From NCBI RefSeq assembly GCF_014138605.1, contig NZ_JACJHX010000004.1, positions 62,001 to 126,000 on the forward strand: DNA of 64,000 bases, written 5' to 3'. Under the pieces are notes generated by a model. It did not search any database. It was not told the DNA's origin and saw only the letters and a program-made list of their open reading frames with translations. The translations under genes and the position numbers were made by a program. Each line of letters starts with the position of its first letter. Position 1 is the stretch's first letter. Source of the DNA: Peribacillus huizhouensis. Its GTDB lineage: Bacteria; Bacillota; Bacilli; Bacillales; DSM-1321. Positions 9,126 to 17,916 of the stretch are shown here, piece after piece.

Positions 9126-10646
9126 CTATTGCGTAGCAAGCTGCATGATTTTTTCTTGATCAGCTTCCTCAGATGACAACTCGCCTTTGATTTTTCCTTC
9201 AGCCATCACATAGATACGGTCACTCATTCCAAGGACTTCGCCAAGTTCTGAAGAAATCATCATAATACTCATACCTTGTTCGATTAATTCATTCATAACG
9301 GAATAAATTTCAAACTTAGCACCAACGTCGATTCCTCGCGTTGGTTCATCTAGAATAAGTAGTTTTGGACCGACAAATAGCCATTTACCTAATGATACTT
9401 TTTGTTGGTTGCCCCCACTCAAATTTCCAACGAGCTGTTGTAATGACGAAGCTTTAATACCTAATGAATTCTTGTAATGATCCGCAACTTTGATTTCTTC
9501 ATTTTCATTAATCATTCCATTCGACGAGATTCCCATCAGGTTGGAAGCGGTGATATTGTTCTTTATATCCTGTAATAAAAACAACCCGTCTCCCTTACGA
9601 TCTTCGGTAACATAGGCAATCCCTGCTTTAATGGCCTGACTCGTATGTTTAAAGTTGACGGGACGTCCGTCCACGAATAGATCACCCTGTATCTTGTACG
9701 ATTTCGAGTTACCAAAAATACTGAGTGCAAGTTCTGTTCGACCTGATCCCATCAATCCAGCGATTCCAACAATTTCTCCTTTTCGCACATGTAAATCGAT
9801 ATCTTTAGAGACGTTGCGGCCTAATTGTGGATCATAGGCAGTCCAGTTAGTTAACTCGATAATCTTATCACCAAAAGATTTTCTCTCTCTTTTTGGGTAA
9901 ATATCATCAATTTCTCGGCCAACCATATTTTTAATAATCGCTGCTTCATTAATTTCACCCTTGGAGGCGTCTAACGTGCAAATCGCTTCTCCATCCCGGA
10001 TAACAGTTGCCTTATCGGCAATGGATGTGACTTCCTTCAACTTATGGGAAATCATAATGCAAGTGATGCCCTGCTTCTTTAATTCACGTAATAATTGTAA
10101 TAAGTTCTCACTATCGTCTTCATTAAGCGCTGCAGTCGGTTCGTCCAAAATAAGCAACTTTACATCTTTACTTAACGCTTTCGCAATTTCAACTAGCTGC
10201 TGTTTACCTACTCCTAAATCTTTAATTAACGTTTCCGGGTTGATCTTCAGATTCACCTTATTAAGCAATTTTTTAGATTCAACAATGGTTTTGTTAAAGT
10301 CTAGTACCCCGCTATGGTTTACTTCATTGCCAATAAATATATTTTCATAAACAGGAAGATCCGGAAATAAGGCAAGCTCTTGATAAATAATAACGATCCC
10401 CGTATCAACACTGTCACTGATTTTGTTGAATTGTTGAACCTTGCCATTAAAAACGATATCTCCCTCATACGAACCATAAGGGTAAACACCGCTAAGTATT
10501 TTCATAAGTGTAGACTTACCAGCTCCATTTTCACCAACAAGGAAGTGAATTTCACCCTTTTTCACTTTAAAATTAACATTACTGAGCGCCTTGACTCCTG
10601 TAAATTCCTTCGTAATCTGTTTCATTTCCAGAATATATTCGCTCAT
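9126..10646 (-). CDS. Monosaccharide ABC transporter ATPase, two nucleotide-binding domains (GguA/XylG type)
   Basis: About 506 residues with duplicated ABC domains, as in all CUT2 importers. Domain 1 has a canonical Walker A (GENGAGKST) and Walker B (LLILDEPTAAL). Domain 2 has the degenerate GLMGSGRTEL in place of Walker A, an intact LSGGNQQKVSLGKW signature and LLILDEPTRGID. This asymmetry is normal for the class. The start at 10646 has TTGAGGAGG before it; upstream in-frame codons lack a ribosome site. It sits between the binding protein and the permease. The hairpin in the gap before it may lower its expression relative to the binding protein. Confidence 0.94.
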   Translation of the reverse strand: MSEYILEMKQITKEFTGVKALSNVNFKVKKGEIHFLVGENGAGKSTLMKILSGVYPYGSYEGDIVFNGKVQQFNKISDSVDTGIVIIYQELALFPDLPVYENIFIGNEVNHSGVLDFNKTIVESKKLLNKVNLKINPETLIKDLGVGKQQLVEIAKALSKDVKLLILDEPTAALNEDDSENLLQLLRELKKQGITCIMISHKLKEVTSIADKATVIRDGEAICTLDASKGEINEAAIIKNMVGREIDDIYPKRERKSFGDKIIELTNWTAYDPQLGRNVSKDIDLHVRKGEIVGIAGLMGSGRTELALSIFGNSKSYKIQGDLFVDGRPVNFKHTSQAIKAGIAYVTEDRKGDGLFLLQDIKNNITASNLMGISSNGMINENEEIKVADHYKNSLGIKASSLQQLVGNLSGGNQQKVSLGKWLFVGPKLLILDEPTRGIDVGAKFEIYSVMNELIEQGMSIMMISSELGEVLGMSDRIYVMAEGKIKGELSSEEADQEKIMQLATQ

Positions 10647-10682
10647 GTTTTTCCTCCTCAACAAAAACAACTATTACAATTA

Positions 10683-10718
10683 AGAAATAGTGATAGATGA
10701 ACGTCTACCACTATTTCT
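10683..10718 (-). promoter_or_regulatory. Intercistronic hairpin between binding protein and ATPase genes
   Basis: AGAAATAGTG and CACTATTTCT form a 10-bp stem with an inner TAGA/TCTA extension. Such hairpins after binding-protein genes usually stabilise the 5' message or partly terminate, giving an excess of binding protein. Confidence 0.6.
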
Positions 10719-10745
10719 AAAACCTTGCTCTAGTTCTTTACGTTT

Positions 10746-11891
10746 TTATAGTCCAGTGAATTCACTCTCTTCATAGTAACCGGAGTCAATGAGTTCACTC
10801 TTCACATTCTTTTGCTCAATAACGATAACATCTGTTTGTTTTGCTGGTACCTCGATACTTCCATTATCATAAGAACCTGTTGTTTCAGGTGTTTTACCAT
10901 CAAGTATGTCAACGGCCATTCCCATCGCATCCGCAACAAGTGTACGAACATCTTTAAATACTGTCATGGATTGCTTACCATCAATAATGTATTGAATAGA
11001 GGCTTTTTCCGCATCTTGACCAGTTATGACATATTTTGAAACATCAGGGTCTGAGGCAAATACATCCGCAATCGCACGGGATGTACCATCATTTGGAGCA
11101 AGAACGACAACTTCGCCTTTGAAGTCTGCCTTAGCAGCTGTTAGGTGCGTTTGAGCTTTATTTTTCGCTTCATTTGCATCCCAGTTTGTTGTTACTTGCC
11201 CAAGAATTTTACCTAATTCATCACGTGTAAGTTCTGCTTTATCTTTTAAAGCTTCTGCTGTACTTGAGTTTGCAATGACAAAAGTTCCATCCGCAATTTT
11301 TGGTTGTAATACATTCCATGCACCTTCAAAGAATAAGAAGGCATTATTGTCAGAAGCGGCCCCAGCATACAGATATAATGGGATACCTTTTTCTTCACCA
11401 GCATGATCGATTAGGTATTGTCCTTGTGCTTCTCCTACAGCAACACTGTCAAATGTTACATAATAATCGATTCCTTTTGTATCTGTAATGAGACGATCAT
11501 AGGCAATCACCGTCACGCCATCTTTTTTCGCAGCTTCTACCGCAGCACCGGCTGCTGGTCCATCATGCGGCGCAATAATTAAAACATCAATCCCTTTATT
11601 AAGAAGTGTTTCTACATTTTCTTTTTCTTTAGCAGATGAACCTTGGCTAAACAAAATTTCTGTTGTATACTCAGAATCTTTTAACGCATCATGAAAACGT
11701 GTTTCGTCTTGTACCCATCTTGGTTCGTCTTTAGTAGGTAAAACAATCCCAACATTTATCTTGCCGCCTTTAGCTTTTTTCCCACTTGTTTTTCCATCCC
11801 CACTATTCGTTGAAACGTCATTACTACAGCCAACAAGAAATACCATTAGCATAGCAACGAGTAAAGCAGAAAAAAGTTTAAAATTCCTCAT
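10746..11891 (-). CDS. Sugar-binding lipoprotein of the ABC importer (ChvE/XylF type)
   Basis: A 381-residue extracytoplasmic substrate-binding protein. A lipoprotein signal ends in LVGC at about residue 22, followed by a Ser/Gly/Lys linker. The mature part is a periplasmic-binding-protein type I fold: INVGIVLPTKDEPRW starts lobe 1, LIIAPHDGPAAG and VIAYDRLI are the typical strand ends lining the sugar pocket, and ITGQDAE is the hinge-side segment. The APHDG and YDRLI segments are characteristic of the ChvE/XylF branch (xylose, arabinose, glucose, galactose). It is first in the operon. A cre site lies 66 bases upstream, so glucose repression by CcpA is expected. Confidence 0.93.
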   Translation of the reverse strand: MRNFKLFSALLVAMLMVFLVGCSNDVSTNSGDGKTSGKKAKGGKINVGIVLPTKDEPRWVQDETRFHDALKDSEYTTEILFSQGSSAKEKENVETLLNKGIDVLIIAPHDGPAAGAAVEAAKKDGVTVIAYDRLITDTKGIDYYVTFDSVAVGEAQGQYLIDHAGEEKGIPLYLYAGAASDNNAFLFFEGAWNVLQPKIADGTFVIANSSTAEALKDKAELTRDELGKILGQVTTNWDANEAKNKAQTHLTAAKADFKGEVVVLAPNDGTSRAIADVFASDPDVSKYVITGQDAEKASIQYIIDGKQSMTVFKDVRTLVADAMGMAVDILDGKTPETTGSYDNGSIEVPAKQTDVIVIEQKNVKSELIDSGYYEESEFTGL

Positions 11892-11956
11892 ATTGAAACC
11901 CCTTTCTTTTCTGTGTTTTTTTAACTTCTATTTAACTATATCAACTCAACCAGTCT

Positions 11957-11970
11957 GTTAAAGCGCTTTC
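11957..11970 (-). promoter_or_regulatory. Candidate CcpA cre site upstream of the sugar importer
   Basis: On the minus strand the sequence reads AGAAAGCGCTTTAA, one of the closest possible matches to the Bacillus cre core TGAAAGCGCTTTCA. Its position 66-79 bases before the start codon would place it at or just downstream of a promoter, where it would repress. Confidence 0.7.
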
Positions 11971-12107
11971 TTCTAGTAATATTTTAGTTTCATCTGTCTT
12001 TTTTTAATATTTTCATAAGATTTCCATCATGGCTGTTAAAAAAAGTATGAATGAGTAAACATGTTCAAACGTGGTTATTGACTTACACTCCAAAATGATC
12101 TTTAAAT

Positions 12108-12330
12108 AAGGCTCTTTTCGTAAAGTTTGTTGTTTTTAGCAAGTAACCAATTCGAACAGATGTTGATTGTAGTGGAAGGTGCGAGACTCCTGCCGGAACA
12201 GCGTGTTGAGGGAGACCCCGCAAGTGCAAAGCACTGAGGAGGCTTCTGAGACCGCCTCTACAACGGAAATCAACCCGGGTTATTAGTGTAAAAATGATTA
12301 AAAAGCAACAAAGTATGTGAAAACAGCCTT
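12108..12330. mobile_element. MITE-like Bacillaceae repeat with terminal inverted repeats
   Basis: The ends match as inverted repeats: AAGGCTCTTTTCGT...GTTTGTTGTTTTT on the left, and the complement of the right end reads AAGGCTGTTTTC...CTTTGTTGCTTTTT. The core contains GTGCGAGACTCCTGCCGG and GGAGACCCCGCAAGTG followed by GAGGAGGCTTCTGAGACCGCC, the well-known GC-rich hairpin repeat scattered in Bacillaceae genomes. It codes for nothing. It sits between the importer operon and the sensor operon. Flanking TTAAAT/TAAAT sequences may be a target-site duplication. Confidence 0.7.
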
Positions 12331-12331
12331 A

Positions 12332-12382
12332 AATAAAGAAGACCCTCATATCCATTAAAAGGATATGAAGGTCTTCTTTATT
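12332..12382. terminator. Strong bidirectional terminator after the sensor operon
   Basis: AATAAAGAAGACC and GGTCTTCTTTATT continue inward with TCATATCC/GGATATGA for a stem of over 20 bp with one mismatch. It lies about 70 bases past the stop of the second binding protein on the minus strand. Confidence 0.85.
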
Positions 12383-12450
12383 CATCCTGCCATTTAATCG
12401 ATCTGAAAAGATTTTCAAATCCCCGGCGAGTTTCGGCAGTTTAATTAGAG

Positions 12451-13554
12451 TTACTTTTCTTTATTCTTATATACTTCTTCTCGAGAATGAAACCCATCTG
12501 CAATAATTGTTTCATCGATATTGTTTTGGTCGACAGCGATAGGAGAAAGAAGGATGGCTGGCACCTCTAATTTTCCGTTGTTAACAATTCTCTCTACCTC
12601 TATTTCTTCTCCTTTAGCAAGCTTCACCGCAAGTTCAGCCGCCTGGTCAGCAAGTGCCTTTAATGGCTTATAGACCGTCATCGTTTGCAAACCTTCAACA
12701 ATTCTCTGTGTTGCAGCAAGATCAGCATCCTGACCAACAACAGGTATTTTCCCTGCAAGCCCTTGTTCAGCCAAAGCTTGAATAACTTTGCCCGCGGTTG
12801 CATCATTTGCGGAAATAACAGCATCCACTTCGTTATGGTTTACTTTTAAAGCCTCTTTCATATTCGTATAGGCATTTTCAGGATACCACTCCTTTGTCCA
12901 TTGGTCATAAACAACGGTGATATCGCCCTTATCAATCAGCGGTTGGAGTATGTTAAACACACCTTTTTTCAGTAAATGAGCATTGTAATCTGTTTCAGGA
13001 CCACCGATATACACATACTTTCCTTTCGGGACTAATTTCGTGATCGCCTTCGCTTGAAGCTCACCTACCATTTCATTGTCGTACGATACATACAAATCAG
13101 TTTCAGAATTTCTGACTAATCGATCATAAGAAAGTACTTTAATCCCTGCTGCGTGAGCCTTTTTGACAATCATGGCTGTTGACTCGGCATTGTGGGGGAC
13201 GATGACCAATATATCAATGCCTTCATTTATTAGATTTTCAGCATGTAGGATTTGTAAGGCATCATCTCCCTTTGAGGCGAATATTTTCACTTCAGCACCT
13301 AATGCTTCCACCGCTTCTTTAAATAGTTCTCGATCCCTTAACCATCTTTCCTCAGCTAACGTATCCATGGAAAAGCCAATAACGATTTTATCGTCTGGCT
13401 CTCTATCACTCGGACTGGATGCTTTATTTAAAAAGGAATCTTCGTGCATATCTTGATGATCTACTCGACTTTTATTTTGTTGGCAGGCAGTGACAACAAG
13501 GATGAAAACAAACATAAACAATAGGAGATGTACCTTCATAAAGGTCGGTTTCAT
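12451..13554 (-). CDS. Second sugar-binding lipoprotein (XylF/ChvE-like) in the sensor operon
   Basis: 367 residues with a lipoprotein signal ending VVTAC at about residue 24 and a type I periplasmic-binding fold. IVIGFSMDTLAEERW, LVIVPHNAEST and VLSYDRLV parallel the equivalent strands of the transporter's own binding protein at 10746, and PVVGQDADLAATQRI is the hinge-side segment. It has no permease of its own nearby. It follows the response regulator by 24 bases in the operon sensor, kinase, regulator, lipoprotein. It may present sugars to the GguAB-like importer next door or act as an accessory receptor for the kinase. The lipobox argues that it is surface-exposed and not an anchored sensor. 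Confidence 0.88.
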   Translation of the reverse strand: MKPTFMKVHLLLFMFVFILVVTACQQNKSRVDHQDMHEDSFLNKASSPSDREPDDKIVIGFSMDTLAEERWLRDRELFKEAVEALGAEVKIFASKGDDALQILHAENLINEGIDILVIVPHNAESTAMIVKKAHAAGIKVLSYDRLVRNSETDLYVSYDNEMVGELQAKAITKLVPKGKYVYIGGPETDYNAHLLKKGVFNILQPLIDKGDITVVYDQWTKEWYPENAYTNMKEALKVNHNEVDAVISANDATAGKVIQALAEQGLAGKIPVVGQDADLAATQRIVEGLQTMTVYKPLKALADQAAELAVKLAKGEEIEVERIVNNGKLEVPAILLSPIAVDQNNIDETIIADGFHSREEVYKNKEK

Positions 13555-13578
13555 TCATTTCACACCCTTTCTATCTTG

Positions 13579-15120
13579 TTATGCCTTTGATCCAAGCAAT
13601 GATTTTCTATATTCTGTTGGCGACGCACCGTACATTTTTTTAAAAACCTTACTGAAATAGTTGGGATCTTGATATCCAACTTCAAATGTAATTTCTTTTA
13701 AACTTTTTTCATGATTTAACATCAATTTCTTTGCCTTTTCTAATCGGCATTTCGTCAAGAAGGAGATGTAATTAACACCTAACTGTTCTTTAAAAAGCTT
13801 GCTAATATAAATGGGACTTAATTCAAATTTTTGCGCAATCCCATCTAACGAAATTTCTTTATGAGAGTGTTCGATGATGTAGTGCTTAATCTGTTTAATC
13901 GTGTCATCCTCAACCTGGTTTTGATAATCGGTATAAGACTGCCACATCTGGTTGAGTAAATGATTGGTTTCCGTACGTAATTGCCTGAAATCTTTTATTT
14001 GATAAGAATAAATAGGAGTATCTGGTTCAACTCCTATTTCATTTAATACCCGAGAGGCAATCCAAAGTAGCTCTAAAACACGTTGCTGTGTTTCTAAAAG
14101 ATGAACTCCCTTTTTCTCAAAAAACTCGATTAATTCAGATATCTCTTTCATGATTTCCTGCCATTGTCCATTGCGAATCTGATCAAATAATATATTTTCT
14201 AATTTTTTTGATTGATAACCATCTATCCTTGAGTCAGCCAATGGTATATCTGAATAAAAACGATATTTAACAGGAAGGGAGCTATCCTTCGTAGCAATCA
14301 GCGATTCCTGATAGGATTGTCGTACTGTGTCCAAGGAATAGCAAACGCTTCCAATTCCGATGAACCAGCCTGCCTTATCCTCCGTATTAGATGCAGATAA
14401 AATATTCTTTGCTAGAGTAATAGCTTGGGAGCGAAAAGAATAACTATGTTGCCTAAACACGATAATGGGAATTTGGCGTCCATATAATGTACCCACCCAC
14501 GCACTTCCTGTCTTTCTAACCCTTTGTTTAATTTCTGCATACAAGCTCTCAGAATCCTGCGGCAGTAAAATAATCATGACAAACTTTTCACTTGTCATCG
14601 GAGTATGCAACATCTCCACTAACTCATCCAAATGGACTTCGTGCACGTGATCGAATAATAACTGTGTAACCACATCCGTTTCTACGATGGTTAAGGCTTT
14701 TTGCAATACGTTTTTCTGAAGGATACGCTCTTGTCGCGACTTTTTTTCTTCATCAATTTGACTAATTACTTTACGAACCGTTTGTACAACTTCACTCGCT
14801 TTACTCGGTTTAAGAAGATAGTCCTTCACCCCTAGCTTTAGCGCTGCTTTTGCATAGTCGAATTCGGCATATGCAGTAATCATGATAAATTTAATATTGG
14901 GGTTTTTTATATTTATTTTCTGTACGGCTTCAAGTCCGCTCATTCCCGGCATCTTAATATCCATTAATACCAAATCAGGCATAATTGACTCTGCCTTCTC
15001 AATTGCCTTTTTTCCGTTATTTGCTTCTTCTATCTCCATTTCTGGAAAGCCCTTTAATAATATTGCTTTTAAGCCTTCCCTTACAATCTGCTCATCATCG
15101 ACAATTAGAAGCCGCTTCAT
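13579..15120 (-). CDS. Response regulator, YesN/AraC type
   Basis: About 513 residues. The N-terminal receiver domain has RLLIVDDEQIVREG (acidic pocket) and LVLMDIKMPGMSG (phospho-acceptor Asp, near residue 54) and the lysine of KDYLLKPSKASE. A long middle region follows, and then two AraC-type helix-turn-helices at the C terminus ending with GYQDPNYFSKVFKKMYGASP. It should bind promoters of the adjacent sugar genes when phosphorylated. The frame can begin at GTG 15129, but ATG 15120 has GAGGGG at a better distance. It directly follows the kinase gene. Confidence 0.93.
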   Translation of the reverse strand: MKRLLIVDDEQIVREGLKAILLKGFPEMEIEEANNGKKAIEKAESIMPDLVLMDIKMPGMSGLEAVQKINIKNPNIKFIMITAYAEFDYAKAALKLGVKDYLLKPSKASEVVQTVRKVISQIDEEKKSRQERILQKNVLQKALTIVETDVVTQLLFDHVHEVHLDELVEMLHTPMTSEKFVMIILLPQDSESLYAEIKQRVRKTGSAWVGTLYGRQIPIIVFRQHSYSFRSQAITLAKNILSASNTEDKAGWFIGIGSVCYSLDTVRQSYQESLIATKDSSLPVKYRFYSDIPLADSRIDGYQSKKLENILFDQIRNGQWQEIMKEISELIEFFEKKGVHLLETQQRVLELLWIASRVLNEIGVEPDTPIYSYQIKDFRQLRTETNHLLNQMWQSYTDYQNQVEDDTIKQIKHYIIEHSHKEISLDGIAQKFELSPIYISKLFKEQLGVNYISFLTKCRLEKAKKLMLNHEKSLKEITFEVGYQDPNYFSKVFKKMYGASPTEYRKSLLGSKA

Positions 15121-15125
15121 CTCCT

Positions 15126-16562
15126 TCACCCCTCGTTGTTTTTTGGTATTTTTAAAATAACCTTTGTGCCAATTCCAACTTTGCTTTCTATTTCAAATAC
15201 GTCATTACAGCTGTAAAACAAACTTAATCGCTTCACCACATTATTTATACCGATTCCTGTGAAATGACCTCCCACTTCTTTCGAATTCATATGGAGTATT
15301 TGTTTTACTTTCTCTTCTGTCATCCCTGGTCCATTATCTTCTATCTCTATTCTCACGTAATCAACTTCATTTTTAACACGGAAATATATACTTCCACCAT
15401 TCTCATCTGGTTCAACTGCATAAATAACGGCATTTTCCACAATAGGCTGCAAGGTTAAACGCGGAATTTTTATGTCCAAACACGATTCATCCACCTCTAG
15501 GTGAAAATGAAGCCGATCTGTAAACCTTGCATGTTGAATATCGATATATTTCTTAAGAACTTGTACTTCTTCAAATAATGCAGCGGAATTTTCCAGATTA
15601 TTAAGGTTATATCGCAAAAGTCCCGCAACACTCACTAAGAGATCACTTGTTTCTTCAGATCCTTCTAAATAAGCCTTTTTCGATAATATGTCTAGTGTGT
15701 TATAAAGGAAATGAGGATTAATCTGACTTTGCAGACTACGAAGCTGACTTTCTTGTAATAATAGCTTACTTTCTTGAAGCTCATGTTCTAGTTGGGCCTT
15801 CTGTTTTATTTCAGATAAATAGTTATTGATATTGATACGCATTTTATCAAACATTTTAGCGAGAAATGAGATTTCATCATTAGAGTCCACCTCTATTTTT
15901 AAATCAAAACGCCCTAATGATAACTCATGTGCCGCTTGCGTCAGCTGATTGACCGGTCTTGTAATTCTTTTCGCAAACCAATGAGCTAATAACAGGACCA
16001 CAAACGTAATCAGCAGTAATAACCAGATTCCAAGCATTCTCAATTCTCCCGAACTATCAATGATACTGCGATAGAAACGATCATATGTTTTGAGTTCCAT
16101 GTCAATTAAGGTTAGCGTCATTTCAGATATATATTTCGAAATACGACTCGCTTCAGAAAAGGCACTCAAGTAATCTTCCGTTTGTTGCCCCGTACGAGCC
16201 AAGACGGATTGAGTGGTTATTTCAACAAGACTGTCAATTAAGTTTTCATAGTTTGTCAACGCATAATCATTGTCGACGTTTCTGAATTTTGAAACTCTTT
16301 CTTTTGTTCTTAGAATCTGATTCTTATTGAGATTGAGCTCTTTTAAATTAGATTCGGATGGTTCAATTAAGTAGTTATTAAGAGCGGCCACAATTTGCTG
16401 GCTTTCACTTGTCACTTCGTTCATGATTAAATATCGTTCTAATATTTCGTTGTACTGGTTTTGCATTTTTTGATTATAGTAGGTAAGTGAAGTCCAAATA
16501 GCTACCATAATAAACAGAACAGCGATGACGAGCACTAATATTTTTTTCTGTATACTGTTCAT
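15126..16562 (-). CDS. Sensor histidine kinase, LytS/YesM type
   Basis: 478 residues. TM1 lies at about 9-27, followed by an extracellular helical domain of about 150 residues, TM2 at about 176-196, a HAMP domain (FAKRITRPVNQLTQAAHELS) and a His_kinase/HATPase_c pair. The phospho-acceptor His is in QSQINPHFLYNTLDIL (about residue 282) and the ATP-lid motif is IEDNGPGMTEEK. Its ATG overlaps the stop of the upstream anchored binding protein (ATGA), so the two are translationally coupled. That supports a physical complex in which the binding protein senses sugar and drives the kinase, as described for XylFII-LytS in Clostridium. Confidence 0.93.
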   Translation of the reverse strand: MNSIQKKILVLVIAVLFIMVAIWTSLTYYNQKMQNQYNEILERYLIMNEVTSESQQIVAALNNYLIEPSESNLKELNLNKNQILRTKERVSKFRNVDNDYALTNYENLIDSLVEITTQSVLARTGQQTEDYLSAFSEASRISKYISEMTLTLIDMELKTYDRFYRSIIDSSGELRMLGIWLLLLITFVVLLLAHWFAKRITRPVNQLTQAAHELSLGRFDLKIEVDSNDEISFLAKMFDKMRININNYLSEIKQKAQLEHELQESKLLLQESQLRSLQSQINPHFLYNTLDILSKKAYLEGSEETSDLLVSVAGLLRYNLNNLENSAALFEEVQVLKKYIDIQHARFTDRLHFHLEVDESCLDIKIPRLTLQPIVENAVIYAVEPDENGGSIYFRVKNEVDYVRIEIEDNGPGMTEEKVKQILHMNSKEVGGHFTGIGINNVVKRLSLFYSCNDVFEIESKVGIGTKVILKIPKNNEG

Positions 16563-17536
16563 CTTACATTCGACGCCTTTACAACTTGAATATCCGTTAG
16601 ATATCCATTTAAATCGAGTGGCACTTTCTCATTATTAAGCCATTTTAAAATCAGTTCCACACTCTTCGTTCCCATCTCTTCTGGGGACTGCTCAATGATT
16701 CCATTAATTTTCCCCTGATTCAGTAATGATATCGATTCATAATCATCATCACATGAATAAATATAATAACGCTCAATTTGTGATCTGCTTTCAATCTCTT
16801 GTACCATAGCAGCCAGTATATCCGCATTAATGGCAATAAAAGCATCTATATTCGGATTTTGGTTTAATACGTCTTTCGTTGTTGCCATGACTTGTTCCCT
16901 CGCATCTTGCATCTCTATAACAACGATTTGGATATTCGGATATTCTTTTAGTGCATCTTTAATTCCTTCCATTCGCTGTTTTTGAAAATATTGATATTGT
17001 TTGTCAATCATGATCGCTACTTCTCCTGCAGTTCCCATATCAGCGAGCAACTGTTCACCAATCATTTTTCCAGCTAAGTATTGATCTGAGCCAACATATG
17101 ACTTTCTAAGACTATCCCCCATAGGAACATCGTTTGCGACAGTAATAATGGGTATTCCATAAGAAGCAGCTTTTATTTTTGTAAGGGCTTTAAATTCATC
17201 GGTGTCTAATCCCTGGACGATAATACCATCCACTTGCGAATAGATAGCGATTTCAATTTTCTTTAAAAAGTCCTCTCTATTGTTACCATAGCTTCCCCAA
17301 ACTTCAAGACTAGCTGATTCCTTCTTTGCCTGTTCCATTGCAGCATTTGCTACCTTGTCCCAAAAAGGAGTCTCCAGCTCCTGTGTGATTAATACAAGCC
17401 GATGCTTCGTATTCACTTGTTCTGTTGCCCGAGGCAACTCCCAATCTGATTTAAACACTTTACTTCCAGATACGACCGTGAAATAAAAAAGGACGACACT
17501 AACGAAGCTAAGATTAATGATGACTAATTTACGCAA
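16559..17536 (-). CDS. Membrane-anchored sugar-binding sensor protein (XylFII/RbsB-like)
   Basis: About 325 residues: one N-terminal membrane segment (KLVIINLSFVSVVLFYFTVV) with no lipobox or clear signal cleavage, then a type I periplasmic-binding fold (RLVLITQELETPFWDKVA, VDGIIVQGLDTDE, IPIITVANDVP). The lack of a lipobox and the overlap with the kinase fit a tethered sensor and not a transporter subunit. The frame opens at an ATG at 17560, but the Shine-Dalgarno GGAGGAAAGG lies inside that reading, so a TTG at 17536 is the likelier start. First gene of the operon. A possible promoter (TTGTCC, 18 bases, TATGCT) lies just upstream. The ligand is probably the sugar of the adjacent importer. 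Confidence 0.85.
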   Translation of the reverse strand: MRKLVIINLSFVSVVLFYFTVVSGSKVFKSDWELPRATEQVNTKHRLVLITQELETPFWDKVANAAMEQAKKESASLEVWGSYGNNREDFLKKIEIAIYSQVDGIIVQGLDTDEFKALTKIKAASYGIPIITVANDVPMGDSLRKSYVGSDQYLAGKMIGEQLLADMGTAGEVAIMIDKQYQYFQKQRMEGIKDALKEYPNIQIVVIEMQDAREQVMATTKDVLNQNPNIDAFIAINADILAAMVQEIESRSQIERYYIYSCDDDYESISLLNQGKINGIIEQSPEEMGTKSVELILKWLNNEKVPLDLNGYLTDIQVVKASNVR

Positions 17537-17642
17537 GGATGTACCATCCTTTCCTCCCATAACTTTATATTCATTTTAGCATAATTAACCAAAAAGATAC
17601 TGGACAATTGAATGAATGATTGATGGTATTTCAAAACCAAAA

Positions 17643-17677
17643 AAGCGCCAAAGACAACGAATTGTACTTTGGTGCTT
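17643..17677. repeat. Hairpin in the divergent control region
   Basis: AAGCGCCAAAG and CTTTGGTGCTT form an 11-bp stem with one mismatch, in the gap between the divergent sensor operon and the FadR-type operon. No gene ends here and no T-run follows. Confidence 0.45.
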
Positions 17678-17827
17678 GAATAGAGACTAAATAAGTGGAA
17701 CTAAATATTGTAGTCGATTCAGATACACACTTCACATCTGGAGTGTAGACAATGTGAACAAACAGATTTATGCAACACAAAAGACACTGATAAATAGTGT
17801 AAGGTATCTTTTATTATCAGAAAAGTA

Positions 17828-17856
17828 TTTACAATTCGGATTTGTTAAAATATAAT
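17828..17856 (+). promoter_or_regulatory. Sigma-A promoter of the FadR-enolase-BCCT operon
   Basis: TTTACA, exactly 17 bases, TATAAT. The start site would be near 17863, only a few bases before the palindromic operator. Confidence 0.75.
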
Positions 17857-17869
17857 GACTATGAAATTA

Positions 17870-17883
17870 GATTGTCGACAATC
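17870..17883 (+). promoter_or_regulatory. Palindromic operator GATTGTCGACAATC
   Basis: A perfect 14-bp palindrome starting 14 bases after the -10 box. The TTGTC-GACAA core is typical of GntR/FadR-family operators. The next gene encodes such a regulator, so autorepression by blocking transcription is the simplest reading. Confidence 0.7.
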
Positions 17884-17916
17884 AGACAAAGTATAGAAAG
17901 GAGAATAAACAAATAA

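Noticed and set aside
12108-12330. Considered as a structured regulatory RNA of the sugar operons
   Set aside because: Terminal inverted repeats and the known Bacillaceae repeat core make a mobile repeat the better reading.
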